Shown in pieces: positions 1 to 10,668 of a stretch of DNA of 64,000 bases. The notes under the pieces are model-generated. The model did not search any database, was not told the origin of the DNA, and saw only the letters and a list, made by a program, of their open reading frames with translations. The DNA comes from Aradus depressus. Lineage: Eukaryota > Arthropoda > Insecta > Hemiptera > Aradidae. Positions within the stretch are counted from its first letter, which is position 1. Every line of letters begins with the position of its first letter. Both the position numbers and the translations under genes were made by a program. The DNA lies in assembly GCA_963662175.1 (NCBI GenBank), contig OY759219.1:23540908-23604907 (forward strand), written 5' to 3'.

Positions 1-229
1 TAAGAATAACAATTAATTTTACAACGTAATTATTCAACTTTTTTTGCTTCATTAATAATTCTATGGCTATGATGAATCTAAATTATATTGTCCTTTTTGA
101 ATATTCATATATGTTCTAAGTTATAATCACTGTGTCATTAGCGGCGTCGGGAGCCATTGAAAAAATGAGTTATTGATTTTCTAAATTCTATATTTCTTTT
201 CTCTTTAGGACAGTAAATAATTACAAATA
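1..229. other. AT-rich stretch, nothing recognised
   Basis: AT-rich sequence left of the first TIR element. No open frame, RNA or repeat was recognised. Confidence 0.5.
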
Positions 230-904
230 CAGTAGAACCTCTATAAGTCGAACATCAAGGGAGACGCCAAAAAATTCGAGTTACAGTTTTTGACTTTTGG
301 AAGATTTCGACTTAGGCGGATTTTGATTCGACTTGTAGAGGTTAAAATTCATTCTAACTAATTTTGAGTTAGAGAGGTGAAATAAATAAAAATTCAAGTT
401 ACAGAGGTAACAAACATATTTACATTTATTATAAATCAACATTATTTCAAAACATCCTTAAAATAAAAAATACGTAGTATATGTAGGTATTAAAAAAAGT
501 CAGTAATTTTTTTTTGCTTTAGATAATTGGTAATCCCTTTTATTGTATACTCCTAAATTGTTTCCTAAGAAATAATGGTGTACATTGTCGGCAAATTCTT
601 AAAGTCGGTAACTTATTTTTCTTCAAGCTATAGAGGTAATAAGTTTCAAATAATCGAGTTGTAAAGGTTGTAAAATAAAACATTGCTATGTTCGAGATAC
701 AGAGATCCAATTTATTTTTTCGAGTTATAGAAGGAAAATATGTACCAAAATGGCTTGTAGGGACTCACTGATTATTTCGACTAATAGAGGGTTGAGATTT
801 CGAGTAATGGAAGTTTTGGGGCTTGAAGGGAAAGGAACAATACTTTTTTTTCGAGTTCTGGAGGTTTTCGACTTATCGAGGTTCGACTTAAAGAGGTTCT
901 ACTG
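230..904. mobile_element. TIR element, pogo/Tc1-mariner-like MITE, 675 bp
   Basis: Begins CAGTAGAACCTCTATAAG and ends with the inverted form (cttaaagaggttctactg). It is flanked on both sides by TA (228-229 and 905-906), the target duplication of Tc1/mariner/pogo elements. Internally it repeats short motifs such as cgagttatagaggtaa. The only open frame (75 codons from 750) lies across the repeat and resembles no transposase. A second copy starts at 63586. By TIR and TSD it is a non-autonomous pogo/Tigger-like element; the assignment is by eye. Confidence 0.8.
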
Positions 905-1836
905 TATATATACATATATATATCAATTATCAAGGATAATTTCTTTTATTATTTCTTATATCCAAGTTCCAGATTAACCTAGGCTCGCTGACCGGTCATA
1001 TTTTTTTTTTATTGAAAAATCTTCTTTACGTTGAAAAAAAAAATAATCTGATAAAATTGCCAAATTAATTAATATAGGTGTATTCGTCACGAATTCACGG
1101 AATATAGCTGGGGAGGGGGGGGGGATGGACACTTACATTATATTACAACAAACGAAGTCTCAGGCCTATGATCTTCTTCTAATCAAAAAATTGAGGGACA
1201 TAGGAGCAAAAAAAAAATGGCTAAATTCAAAAAAACAAAAATTAATAGAAGACTTTTCAGTAAAAAAAATAACGAATATGTTCGAAAAAACGTTGTTTAA
1301 AAAAAAATGTTTAAAAAAAAATTAATTCCTTCAATTGCTTTTGATTATCCGAGTTAGTCATAGTCCCGACCTTCCCAGATAATCGGGACTTCATTGTAAG
1401 GATTTTAAGTTCATATGATTATTCTAATGTAATTATACATACTTATATATTAGATATGAAGCACAAATGGAAACAAAAAATTTTTAGTTCTCTTAATAGG
1501 CATTTTAATGATCTTTTCGTTTATTACGCCATAAAATGGAAGGAAATGTACACTCCGACAAGTTTTGAAGAAGCAATGGCAATTTAAGTGGTGATAAAAC
1601 TAAGCAAATGGGGGCACTTGGGGGAATAGAGCAAGCAAGTCAAGGAAGGTTTGCTTCGTTCAAAGCAGGTTCTTTTTGTTAAACAACATATCACAGAGAT
1701 AAGCCCTAGAAAGTCCCCAGAAACCTGTCCCAGGAATAAATTGTATAAAAAATTAAATACGTATAGTATACGATACCTTTGGGAACTTCGATGTTGATTT
1801 TTCACTGACGATGTTTAGAATGAAATGGAAGCACCT
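905..1836. other. AT-rich stretch, no gene seen
   Basis: Contains an A-rich block around 1190-1325 whose 66-codon frame is mostly lysine and looks spurious. No other feature was recognised. Confidence 0.5.
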
Positions 1837-1889
1837 GACATTTTACAGGCTTGCAACCATCGCTTAACGTCCCTTCGAAAGGACGGTGA
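1837..1889 (-). mobile_element. tRNA-SINE body fragment, left half of a split copy
   Basis: On the minus strand it carries the SINE core (a diverged ccttcggatgggacgttaagc-like stretch) and part of the downstream body. The matching tRNA head is at 2358-2442, so this is one minus-strand SINE interrupted by the TIR element at 1907-2308. Confidence 0.65.
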
Positions 1890-1906
1890 ATATAAATATA
1901 TATATA

Positions 1907-2308
1907 CAGGGTGGCCCAGATAAGCGGGCCACAAGTGAAATAACTCCTAAACGGTTAGAGATATCAAAATTGTGCATAGGACTAAAGTTGTATAACTTCG
2001 AGATAAGAAAAACGTGCAACTTTGAACGTTTTTTTACCGAGAACTACTTGACGTATCAAAAATCTGTTTGCACAGTTCTTCCTTGTTTCTTTAGTACTTT
2101 AATAAAATGTAATGAAACTTAAGGGTCAAAAGGGAACTTTGTCCTTCGAAGGGCTGTTTGAGCCATTAAAAGGGACATTTTTGTCTTTTTGAGGACGCCA
2201 TACTATAGCTCTCGGCATGTGCTACAACTTTAGTCCTATGCACAATTTTGATATCTCTAACCGTTTAGGAGTTATTTCACTTGTGGCCCGCTTATCTGGG
2301 CCACCCTG
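1907..2308. mobile_element. MITE with about 93-bp TIRs, 402 bp
   Basis: Starts CAGGGTGGCCCAGATAAGCG and ends with its inverted copy, with TA on both sides inside a TA microsatellite. The inverted arms run about 1907-2000 and 2216-2308 and are nearly identical. No transposase is present. It is inserted in a tRNA-SINE whose halves flank it. TIR and TA target duplication suggest the Tc1/mariner superfamily. Confidence 0.82.
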
Positions 2309-2357
2309 TATATATATATATATATATATATATTCAAAATGTATATAGATAAAGAAA

Positions 2358-2442
2358 ACCTAAGGGCCTCGGACGGGATACGAACCCGCGATCATAAGCT
2401 CAGAAGACAACAAGCACGCTACCTCTGAGCTACCGGCGCTCT
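2358..2442 (-). mobile_element. tRNA-SINE head, right half of a split copy
   Basis: Minus strand reads the SINE head: box A in gccggtagctcagaggtag, then gagctta and a box B (cgggttcgtatcc), followed by gaggccctta. It is the 5' part of the copy whose body lies at 1837-1889. Confidence 0.75.
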
Positions 2443-2689
2443 CTATTTACGTATTTGTTTTCGTGTCGATACATTCATTCTATAGGGAATTATCGTGTTC
2501 ACATAGAAGCAGGTACTTTGTGTTTTCATTTTGAGACCGGAAAACATGAAACTTCCGTTGAAACAACATCGAATTTGGTCGATTACATAACTTCCCCTAT
2601 ACTTCGTATAACTATTAGGCAAACAACTAGATCCCGGTGGGGTCTAGAAATAGGTCTGATTTTTTAATTATATTTAACTATATTTATAG

Positions 2690-2960
2690 TGCTACGGCCG
2701 GTAGTAGGACCCCGCCATTCGCCGGAGCGATGGGTTGGGTCCTCCAATCTACCTTATCGGCGTTTCCCGAGAGAGCCCGGGACCAGGGCATCTATGTTTT
2801 ATGGATGCGTTGCGCTGGGGATGGTCGCAGGTGTGCCATGTTACTGCACCCAGTGGTCCAGGAACCACGCTATACTGCCTTCTTCACTCTCCACCAGGAG
2901 GCGACGAATCGACTGAACTCTGGGTAATCAGCTTCACTCAGTCCATCCTAGGCCCTTCGT
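2690..2960. other. GC-rich block of unknown nature
   Basis: About 270 bp clearly richer in G+C than its surroundings, with overlapping open frames in all three forward frames (up to 139 codons, 2735-3154). None resembles a protein I know and codon content gives no preference. It may be a fragment of an unrecognised mobile element or an exon; I cannot tell. Confidence 0.35.
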
Positions 2961-3581
2961 ATAGCGGGCATTTGAGAACTAATTGTTATTATCGATACTT
3001 GCCTCCCAATAATATTTCCAATACTGGAATCGATATTTATTTTATGATACCGACTTCGATACGCTTATTGATAGCATCCCTAATCCTAACGACTGCCTTA
3101 GAATTCCTGTTACAGTTCCTCCTTTTCCTTGACAGACTCCTAGCTAGCCCGTAGTAATATATGCAGCACCTTGGTATGTGTTGAAATAAGTTAACAAAGG
3201 GAAAAAATAAATATATAAAAAAGTTTAAAGAAAGAAGAAAATCATTAAATAGTATGACTCGAATGAAAAAGGTCTAGTTTGTGAGTACAAAAGATTTTTA
3301 AGTTTAGTTGTTGACAAAGTGAATATGTCTTTGGGAGGTGCGTCACATTAACATAATTACATGGGCATGCCATTACCTGGTGTCTGTTAGTAAATAAGGT
3401 AACAAAACTGGTTCCACACTTTTTTACATTCTTTTATCTTTAGTATAAGAAGGGCGGATTAAGAATACTAAGAAGGCCCTGGAGCCGAGGACCGGTGGAG
3501 GCCCCCTAAAATTTTCTATGACTGAGAAAAAATGAACGAAATTAGAAATCATATGTGATAGTAAGATGTTGTGGGACTAGA
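2961..3581. other. unassigned interval
   Basis: AT-rich with no gene or repeat recognised. Confidence 0.4.
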
Positions 3582-3631
3582 TTTCTAATAGAAATAAAAG
3601 AGACGTTGTCTTCCCACTGTTTTATTTTATA

Positions 3632-3671
3632 CCAGAACCGGTTTTCGACGCTACAGCGTCATCATCAGTGG
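3632..3671 (-). ncRNA. hammerhead ribozyme-like motif, left outer arm
   Basis: Minus-strand mirror of the motif at 4796-4835: core CTGATGA, a 5-bp stem II with TGTA loop, GAA, self-complementary stem III AACCGGTT, a C at the cleavage position, and a 3-bp stem I (CCA/TGG). It matches the plus-strand copy base for base. Confidence 0.7.
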
Positions 3672-3914
3672 TTCATCTATCACAGAATAACAAAAATATA
3701 CAAATAATAAAAAGTATAAATAATTCCTAAAGCATCAGGGTACAGAGTAAAATTATAAAATTAACTTACCCCAACCACACAGCACAGCGGTTGGAAGATA
3801 ACTGGCTTAATTATTTATGTTTTTATTTTATTTTTATTTTATAAAAACATTTGTATATAATTTATGGTTTCCAAATTTACTTTGTGAAGCTCCATTCTAG
3901 GAATAGATAATTAA

Positions 3915-4475
3915 AATGCACAATTTCTTTGTCAAACTTCACTATATATTCTCAAATACTCAACTAGTTTCGCCGTGTTAAGGCATTATCAAGAGTCACT
4001 TACAAACTGACAGAATTGGTTGACAGGGTAGAGGGTACAGTTATGGAGGGGGTTTTTAGGTAATGACGGGGAATCCCTTGTTTTTGTTACTCTATACATT
4101 CCAATAAACAGATATTTACGAGATAATAATAAATATAAAATAAAAAGAAGAAAGAAAATGATATATATATAAAATCTAATAAAGCGAATCTAACAGTAAA
4201 GTGTTGGTATTTATATAGGTATATATCATTTTCTTTCTTCTTTTTATTTTATATTTATTATTATCTTGTAAATATCTGTTTATTGGAATGTATAGAGTAA
4301 CAAAAACAAGGGATTCCCCGTCATTACCTAAAAACCCCTCCTTAACTGTACCCTCTACCCTGTCAACCAATTCTGTCAGTTTGTAAGTGACTCTTGATAT
4401 TGCCTTAACACGGCGAAACTAGTTGAGTATTTGAGAATATATATGGTGAAGTTTGACAAAGAAATTGTACATTTG
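3915..4475. mobile_element. inner foldback with decayed ribozyme-like core
   Basis: Long inverted arms with only a short A/T-rich spacer around 4190-4215. Each arm carries a core-like segment: stem GCC/GGC, GAA, palindromic ACTAGT and a CTC/GAG stem I. The catalytic box reads TTGATAA or TTGATAT instead of CTGANGA, so C3 and G8 are not conserved and cleavage would not be expected. Confidence 0.6.
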
Positions 4476-4795
4476 TATATATTTTATGACAACAATTATT
4501 TCTTTGGCTGTATGATGAACAATTTTTATATTATGTACAGACTTTTTGTATTTATTAGAATGAATGGTAGATATTAGAATGAATGGTAGATATTAGAATG
4601 AATGGTTTTTGCATGTTGAGAGAGTGAGTGAACCTGGCTACCCCCACCCCTTAGAGCTATGCCAGTTATCTTCCAACCGCTGTGCTGTGTGGTTGGGGTA
4701 AGTTAATTTTATAATTTTACTCTGTGCCCTGATGCTTTAGGAATTATTTATACTTTTTATTATTTGTATATTTTTGTTATTCTGTGATAGATGAA

Positions 4796-4835
4796 CCACT
4801 GATGATGACGCTGTAGCGTCGAAAACCGGTTCTGG
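4796..4835 (+). ncRNA. hammerhead ribozyme-like motif, right outer arm
   Basis: Core CTGATGA at 4799-4805; stem II 4807-4811 with 4816-4820 (5 perfect pairs, TGTA loop); GAA at 4821-4823; stem III AACCGGTT 4824-4831, fully self-complementary; C at 4832 as the predicted cleavage nucleotide; stem I 4796-4798 with 4833-4835. One extra base (T4806) separates the core from stem II compared with the textbook consensus. A stem III without a loop suggests that two molecules pair, as proposed for retroelement hammerheads. Confidence 0.72.
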
Positions 4836-4922
4836 TATAAATAAAACAGTGGGAAGACAACGTCTCTTTTATTTCTATTAGAAATTAGAAATGTTTATCA
4901 TAATTTTGCTTACATCAAATTT

Positions 4923-5446
4923 TTAGAAAATTTCAAAGTAAAAAAGCTTTGCGAGATTTTTTATTTTCAAAAATACTATAAGCTCATCAAAATTTAAATT
5001 ACGAAGAATATCACTTTTTAAACTGAGAATCATGAGATTAGTTAGGCGATTTTGACTCATACTCGTTCGCAATCTATTTTTGATGAGCTTTAGTTTGAAA
5101 AAGATCTTTCCCCGGTCCTGTTTGTTTCCATCATTGATAAATACATGTGGGAAAATATTTCTGCATTGCAAAAGTAGATTGTACATTATTTTGTAAAATT
5201 ATTCGATACAAAAAAATGTCCATTGATTCGTCCACTTTCTTTTCATATTGTTGTGAAAAAGCCGCAAGAAGCATCAAATTCTAAATCTGCGGGATTAAAT
5301 TGGATCAGTTTCTGAGCTTTCAGTTGTAACTCAGGAGGTTTCATGGTTCTTATTTCAGCCAAGAAACCAAATCGTTCATAAACGACGTACGCCGCAATTT
5401 TCAGTAGTAATAATTTTAGGTGGGGAAGTACAAAAAGGTGATTCAC
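4923..5446 (-). pseudogene. hAT-type (ZMYM1/DUF4371-like) transposase C-terminal pseudogene
   Basis: Two consecutive minus-strand frames (5446-5243 and 5186-4923) carry pieces typical of the C-terminal half of hAT-like proteins related to ZMYM1. The second contains KLKLIKNRLRTSMSQ followed by RLTNLMILSLKSDILRN, the hAT dimerisation region just before the end of such proteins. The first holds LEFDASCG after a helical stretch. Stops and a frame change separate them, and the usual N-terminal zinc fingers and catalytic part are missing. It is a decayed transposon or retrocopied fragment, not a working gene. Family assignment is from recognised motifs only. Confidence 0.65.
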
Positions 5447-5990
5447 CCCCGGATCTCACCAAGTGCTTGCGCCCCCTAGAACCGCTCCTGCTGTCTCATT
5501 CTTGAGCAAGATTTAGTAATTTAGAATGCTCTAACTGCACTGAAATTACTGCAACACAACTTCGCATGTCTCGATAGGATCAACAACGGTTGACTTGACA
5601 TTTTTGAGAACGGCTTTGGCTGAAAAGTCCAATTTTCACAAGGAAATCGTTCATTGTTCTCGGTCTTTTTATGGCTCTCTTGGCGCCAGTGACCATTATT
5701 CATTCCCCATACAGCTGTAAACAGATCTGTGTATCCATCTCTTTGCCCCCATAAACCTCTCCCTGAGCAACGACAAATTTGAATAAAATCTAAGAATCGC
5801 ATAGAGGATAACAGTATACTAGATAATCACAAAAAAATTGTATAAGATCTGCTACAATCCTTTATTGGTTCAAAAAAGTACATTTAGATATGGTTTTAGC
5901 CATTTTTCTCAATTTGAGGCTATTTCTTACGATGGAAACTGGCTAAACTCCCCCCACCCACTCAAGATTAGGTACTCAGAAATTTTACTT
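5447..5990. other. unassigned interval
   Basis: Holds a 93-codon minus frame (5802-5521) that I do not recognise. It might be upstream pseudogene sequence of the hAT-like fragment, but no motif supports this. Confidence 0.3.
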
Positions 5991-6600
5991 CCTCAGGTAT
6001 ACGAAGTATACGGCAAGTTATGTAATTGTTTCATCAAAAACCGGTCGACCGTTTTGGCTAAACTGGCAAACGAATCATCAAAAACTGAGAAACACTAAAT
6101 TTCGTGTCGATACATTCATTACGTGGTCAGTTATTAATACTTTTGAGTCAAACCCCCCTCCTCTGATCTGCCCTTTATTTTGGCAAATTTCCCTGAAAAT
6201 TAACGAGTGTCGTTCTTATGGTGTTTTGAATTTAGATATAAAATTTCATGTCGATACATTCATTATATCAGGAGTTATTGGGGTTTTGGTGTTGAGTCCC
6301 CTTCTGATCACCCGCCCCCGCCAATTCCTTGGGAAATGAGTTGATCTTTTCCTTATGGAATTTTCATTTCACATATAAAATTGTATGTCGATATATTCAT
6401 TACATGGCCATTAATTAGGGTTTTTGAGTTGAGCCCCTCCGCTGACCCTCTTCCCTTCGACCGATCCAGCGGAAAATTAATAGGTGTCGTCCTTATTAAA
6501 GTTTGAATTTCCCAATGTTATTGTTTGTCCGATTCATTGGTTATCTGAATTTATCGTGTGCCCAGACATACAGACACAGTGTATCGACACATAATTTAGT
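5990..6600. repeat. dispersed repeat family A, about 3.5 tandem units
   Basis: The motif cgatacattcattacatgg recurs near 6105, 6245 and 6380, giving units of about 135 bp, each with a C-rich segment and a gtgtcgtcctta-like segment. Related copies occur near 8460, 10040, 20760-21200, 24770-24980, 46200-46470, 56390-56480, 62200-62540 and 63190-63450. No coding capacity. The element class is unknown. Confidence 0.6.
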
Positions 6601-7480
6601 GTGAGAATTCAAAAGTCACAATGTAAGTCAAATATTGAGTTTCAGTCCAAAAGATCGATTGGCTTTGGAGGAAGTGCAAAAAAGTTGAACTAGTGATTCG
6701 TAATTACCTCGACACAAAAAATCAAACATGAAACACTAAGGAGAGGGGGATGAGTAGCGCATGCGTACACGTCAACTAAGAGTTGAGTTAGTTGTGTGCT
6801 ACGTGTTTGTATGAGGTTTATGCGTTAAAATAATACGTTTGATTATCAATTTAATACGTTTAGTTTTATTCTGAGTTAGTCTTAAATAGTTAAAAATGCA
6901 AAAAAAATCAACAGAACGTGTTTGACAATTCCGTGCAAGATAAAAGCAAATACAGGAACAAGGAAGTCAACATAAAAGTAATTTTTAATAATTACGCTCC
7001 ATTTATATTTTTAAATTATTAAAATTCATTGAAATTATTGACTTCTTATTGATTAAATTTTAACTATTGATTACAATTTTTCTATTCAAAATTAATTTAA
7101 TTCAATTTACACATATAAACTTGAAGGTTCTGGCCTAATATTTTTATTGTCCTTTATTAGCCTAAAATTAACCTACTTTAAAATGGTTAATACTTATAAT
7201 AAAAATAAAATAAAATGTATATTTAAAAATATTCATTTGTTTATTTAATTCGCATGGTTAATAAAGACAAAATACGTTTCACTTGAACCGTGCGCTTATG
7301 TGGGTGAGGCACACCTGCTTTTTTTTTGTTCTAACAATGTAAACTTTCTCTGAAACCCATTTTTTTTTCAACCTTCATTTTCCCAATTAGGAAGTTGTGA
7401 TGTTCTTCAACCCGTTTGTTGTCATTCTAACTTCCGAAGTCACAGAATGACTCTCTCCTCTTCTACAAGATGTATATGAC
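6601..7480. other. AT-rich interval, nothing recognised
   Basis: Very AT-rich from about 6890 to 7260. No gene, RNA or repeat was identified. Confidence 0.5.
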
Positions 7481-7689
7481 CTGGTCTAGGATTTATGTTG
7501 TCTGAAGCTGTACCATCTATCGCCAGCTATGGACTCTAATGGCACCTCTGGGAGACCAGCCTTTCACAGGCTACTTTCTGAGAACAGAGGCTACTCTGGC
7601 CTTACACCGCACTCTTCTGTCCCCATTTATCACAATGGTAGCGCTTTAACGCTTCTTTCCAGACGCTGAACCATTCAGTTCAACCGTTA

Positions 7690-7992
7690 ACATACCGTCA
7701 AAAAGTCGAGTACAGACGTAGAACTAAATCCCTTTCTGATTACTTAGATGCAAGAATATTGCAGGTACGACTCAAGGACAATCTTTCAAATATTTTTGTC
7801 GTAACATCAGGTGTTCCGCAAGGATCCCACTTGTTATTTTCTCTTTTTATAAATGATACTAACTCCTGCTTTCAGGATGTCAATTTTATATTTTTTGCGG
7901 ATGACTTAAAAATTTATAAATCCATTTCAAATGTAACTGATTGCTTATCCATTCAATTTTCATTACATAATTTTTTTGACAATAAACATTGA
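7690..7992 (+). pseudogene. LINE reverse transcriptase fragment (Jockey-like)
   Basis: One frame, open from about 7717, reads through a non-LTR reverse transcriptase segment: LSDYLDARILQVRL, then the conserved GVPQGSHL box, then LFSLFINDT and the catalytic box FADDLKIY. This is the central RT domain (blocks 4 and 5) of a Jockey/CR1-type LINE ORF2. A stop follows at 7992, and neither endonuclease nor C-terminal parts are visible. The GVPQG and FADD motifs make the RT call secure; the clade is a guess. Confidence 0.85.
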
Positions 7993-8093
7993 TAAATGCA
8001 ACACTAAAACATTTTCTAGAAAAATTCATATCATCTATTTTAAATACATTCTAAGCAATTCTAGCTTAAACTCAACTGACAGATAGAAGGAAA

Positions 8094-8406
8094 GGGCGCC
8101 GGTAGCTCAGTGGTATGCGTGCTTGCCTTCTGAGCTCAAGGTAGTGGGTTCGAAACCCAACCGAGGCCCTTAGTTTATTTTATCTGGGAGGTAAAATAAA
8201 CTTAAGTATGCCGTGCTTCGTATAGGACGTTGAGCGATGGTCCCGAACCTGTACGATGTCAGGTATTCGTTAAAGACCCCTGCCCTAGGTGAATAAAAAT
8301 TTAGGGTAGGCAAAATTTAGGACTCCTATAGTAGAGTCGGGCTCATGTCCCCCTGAGTGACGAAAGAGGGCTCTGGTAGTAGGCGATATGACCTCGTAGT
8401 TAAAAG
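8094..8406 (+). mobile_element. tRNA-derived SINE, near full length
   Basis: tRNA-like head from 8095 with box A (ggtagctcagtgg) and box B (gggttcgaaaccc), then gaggccctta and a body containing the hairpin-like gtccttcgg region and the conserved tail segment around 8340-8406. The anticodon-arm region (cttgccttctgag) resembles tRNA-Arg(UCU) by eye. Pol III internal promoter boxes are intact. Target duplications were not determined for this copy. Confidence 0.85.
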
Positions 8407-8623
8407 CAACCTATTTGGTTAAAAATTAATGTGTGTCTTACTGAGAGTCATCAGACTAATTTTCATTTTGATACATTCGTTATATAGGTAGTTATTAAGG
8501 TTTATGGATCTGTTCCATCATTTCTCTTTGGCCGATTTGACTGAAAATTTATAGGAATCTTCTTTTCTAAACTTTGAATTTCCATACGAAATTCTGTATT
8601 GATACTGTAATATAAACAAGCCC

Positions 8624-8641
8624 GTTGCCAAGGCAACGGAT
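8624..8641. promoter_or_regulatory. palindromic X-box-like site (RFX consensus)
   Basis: ccgttgccaaggcaacgg is a perfect 18-bp palindrome apart from its AA centre. Its core fits the RFX X-box pattern GTNRCCNNRGYAAC. No gene start is visible nearby, so function is unsupported. Confidence 0.35.
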
Positions 8642-8659
8642 TTATAAGCAACGATACAT

Positions 8660-9360
8660 TTATATTAAACCAATTTAGAAAAGGACAAAGAAAATAAAGA
8701 AGAAAGAAACCTAAGGATGAAGAACAACTTTAAAAGAAATCAACAGGAAGAAAGTAAGAATAACTTTAAAAGGAAGAAAAGGTGGCTGTAGGCCTAACCT
8801 TACAGTTATCAACCAACATTTTCAACATCAATTACCAGATCCACCGACTTTAAAATGAAACCAAATTTTAAGAAAGGACTATTTTAACACCCAGGAACAA
8901 AATGAAACAGCTAAAAAGAAGAAGAATGAAGAAAATTTCAGGAAATTATAAGCAAAATTAAGAAAAGGTCAATAATTAAAAAACGAGTCGGTAGAAGGTT
9001 GTGAAAATTTTTAGGAAAAGACAGTTAATTATTAAGAAAAGATTAAAGAAGAAAAAGAAGAGAAAAACTGCCCACATCAGAAAGAAAAGCCAGTAGTAAA
9101 TTTTGAAGAAACGGTCAGTTCTAAAATACATCGAATCAACTAGGCCGGATCCCATCTGAAATAATACAAGTGATCCGAGAGTGTATACCACAAACTTTAA
9201 ACACTGTTTTCGAGAAATGAAGAAGGCAAAATTAAAAAGAAAAGTTACAGAAAATTAAGATGACAATTTAGAAAAGAGAAGAAACGGAAGAAAGGAGAGA
9301 AAACACCAAAAAATATTAATATTTAGAAGTAAAACAAGAGACAACAGAAAAAAGAAACTC
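8660..9360. other. purine-rich low-complexity block
   Basis: About 700 bp with strong A+G bias on the plus strand (repeated gaagaaa/aaaag words). The minus-strand 71-codon frame inside it is low-complexity F/L/I and looks spurious. Confidence 0.6.
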
Positions 9361-10263
9361 GAATTTGCTACCCATAATTCCGTGCGGAGGCAGTTTAGTC
9401 AGTCTATGCTGGGTTCTGGTAGAGGTGGAACCGGTGAGAGACTGGTCTCTGTTTTTTTGTTGAAATGTGTGAAAAGTAGTGAGTAAACAATTGAAAGTGA
9501 GTAAAAGTGACCGGTAAAAGATTGAAGGGATGTGGAGAGAGTGTGGACTCCAATTTTTATGTTAAAAAGTAAAATTTATTGTATATATGTTTCAAGTGTG
9601 ACGTCACAAGGTAGTATCCATTTTTGTATATAAATTTTTCAATATGGCCACTTCAATTTTTCAAATTCATAAAATTTATTTTAGTAAAGCCAATTTATTT
9701 ATAACCATGTTTTAATTTCTTTTAATTTCCCCAAAATCTCTCTCAATGAAATTCAAATTTCAAAACCCATAGGCCTTGCGAACCCCAATAATACCTTTGG
9801 AGGTAAGTACCAATTATTCAGGATACAATAGTTATAATTAATAATATATTTAGAATCATACCGGGAAATAATTTTGTTTTTTTATTGGTACCGGTAACGT
9901 AAATTCCAAGAATGAAAAGAGTTATTTATGACATAGTTTTTTCCTTGGGAGCCTCACTCCAAATCAATATATAATTTTTTTTTATCTATTCAATTTAAAA
10001 TAACTATAGTCACATCAACATCAAATATAAAATAATCTAGCAATACATTCATTACTTTGGCAGTTATTGGTTTTTTTTTTGTTTTAAGCCCCCTCCTCCT
10101 TTCTTCCCTTTTACCGAATTGACTGAAAATCATGGATTCCTGAATACTCATATAACATTTCGTTTATATATATATTCATTTAAATGGCTATTATCGTTCA
10201 CAGGAATGGAATTTCTGACTGATAAATATTTGGTACACATACTATAGTTGTTAACGACCTACA
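9361..10263. other. unassigned interval
   Basis: AT-rich; contains a family A fragment near 10030-10200. No gene recognised. Confidence 0.4.
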
Positions 10264-10267
10264 AATC
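10264..10267. repeat. target site duplication AATC, left
   Basis: AATC directly outside the left LTR, repeated at 14951-14954 outside the right LTR. Four-base duplications are usual for Ty3/gypsy integrases. Confidence 0.8.
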
Positions 10268-10470
10268 TGTTGGGGTCACCAATTGTTGGGGGCTTAATTC
10301 TAATAATATTAATACCCAACACATTTATTTGGGGACATCAATTTTAATCGAAACAAGCTTGTACAAAGGTTTCTTGAGGACTGACTTGGATGCACCTGTC
10401 GGCCGTAAATGGAAGCTGTATGGTGAGTTCCTAAATCCATGTTGGATCCTCCGATACATAGGTCGCTACA
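10268..10470 (-). repeat. 3' LTR, 203 bp
   Basis: Identical to the 5' LTR at 14748-14950. On the minus strand it begins TGTAGCGACC and ends CCAACA. A polyadenylation signal AATAAA lies at 10329-10324 (minus). No TATA box was seen. The outer 16 bp (10268-10283) duplicate the LTR edge plus the PBS-like motif. Confidence 0.95.
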
Positions 10471-10483
10471 ATACTCCTTCCTC
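10471..10483 (-). other. polypurine tract
   Basis: On the minus strand GAGGAAGGAGTAT abuts the 3' LTR. A purine run in this position primes plus-strand DNA synthesis in LTR elements. Confidence 0.8.
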
Positions 10484-10668
10484 AGTTACTAAGTAACGAC
10501 ACAAGGCAACCTGACAGCCCCATTTATGGCAAAGAGAAAAAAAAAAAAATATATAGATATTGTAAACAACATAAAACATAGTATACAATGTATAACATAG
10601 TGTGTAACATAAAATGTTCAGAAATTAGAAAAACTTATGCGTATAACTTTTCACAACACTTATCTCAC

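Larger units (their letters stand above)
3582..4885. mobile_element. nested foldback element with hammerhead-like motifs
   Basis: Outer inverted arms at about 3582-3805 and 4660-4885 are nearly identical reverse complements, each carrying a hammerhead-ribozyme-like core. A second foldback sits between them (arms about 3915-4190 and 4215-4475). A 19-bp unit repeats three times at 4556-4610. No long open frame is present. Paired inverted arms with type I-like cores recall Penelope-like elements, which are reported to encode hammerhead ribozymes; class assignment is inference. Confidence 0.75.

Noticed and set aside
2735..3154. 139-codon frame as a gene
   Set aside because: Three overlapping frames are open in the GC-rich block and none shows a known motif.
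8095..8170. Functional tRNA gene
   Set aside because: It is the head of a SINE present many times here. The anticodon arm has extra bases and the acceptor stem is poorly paired.
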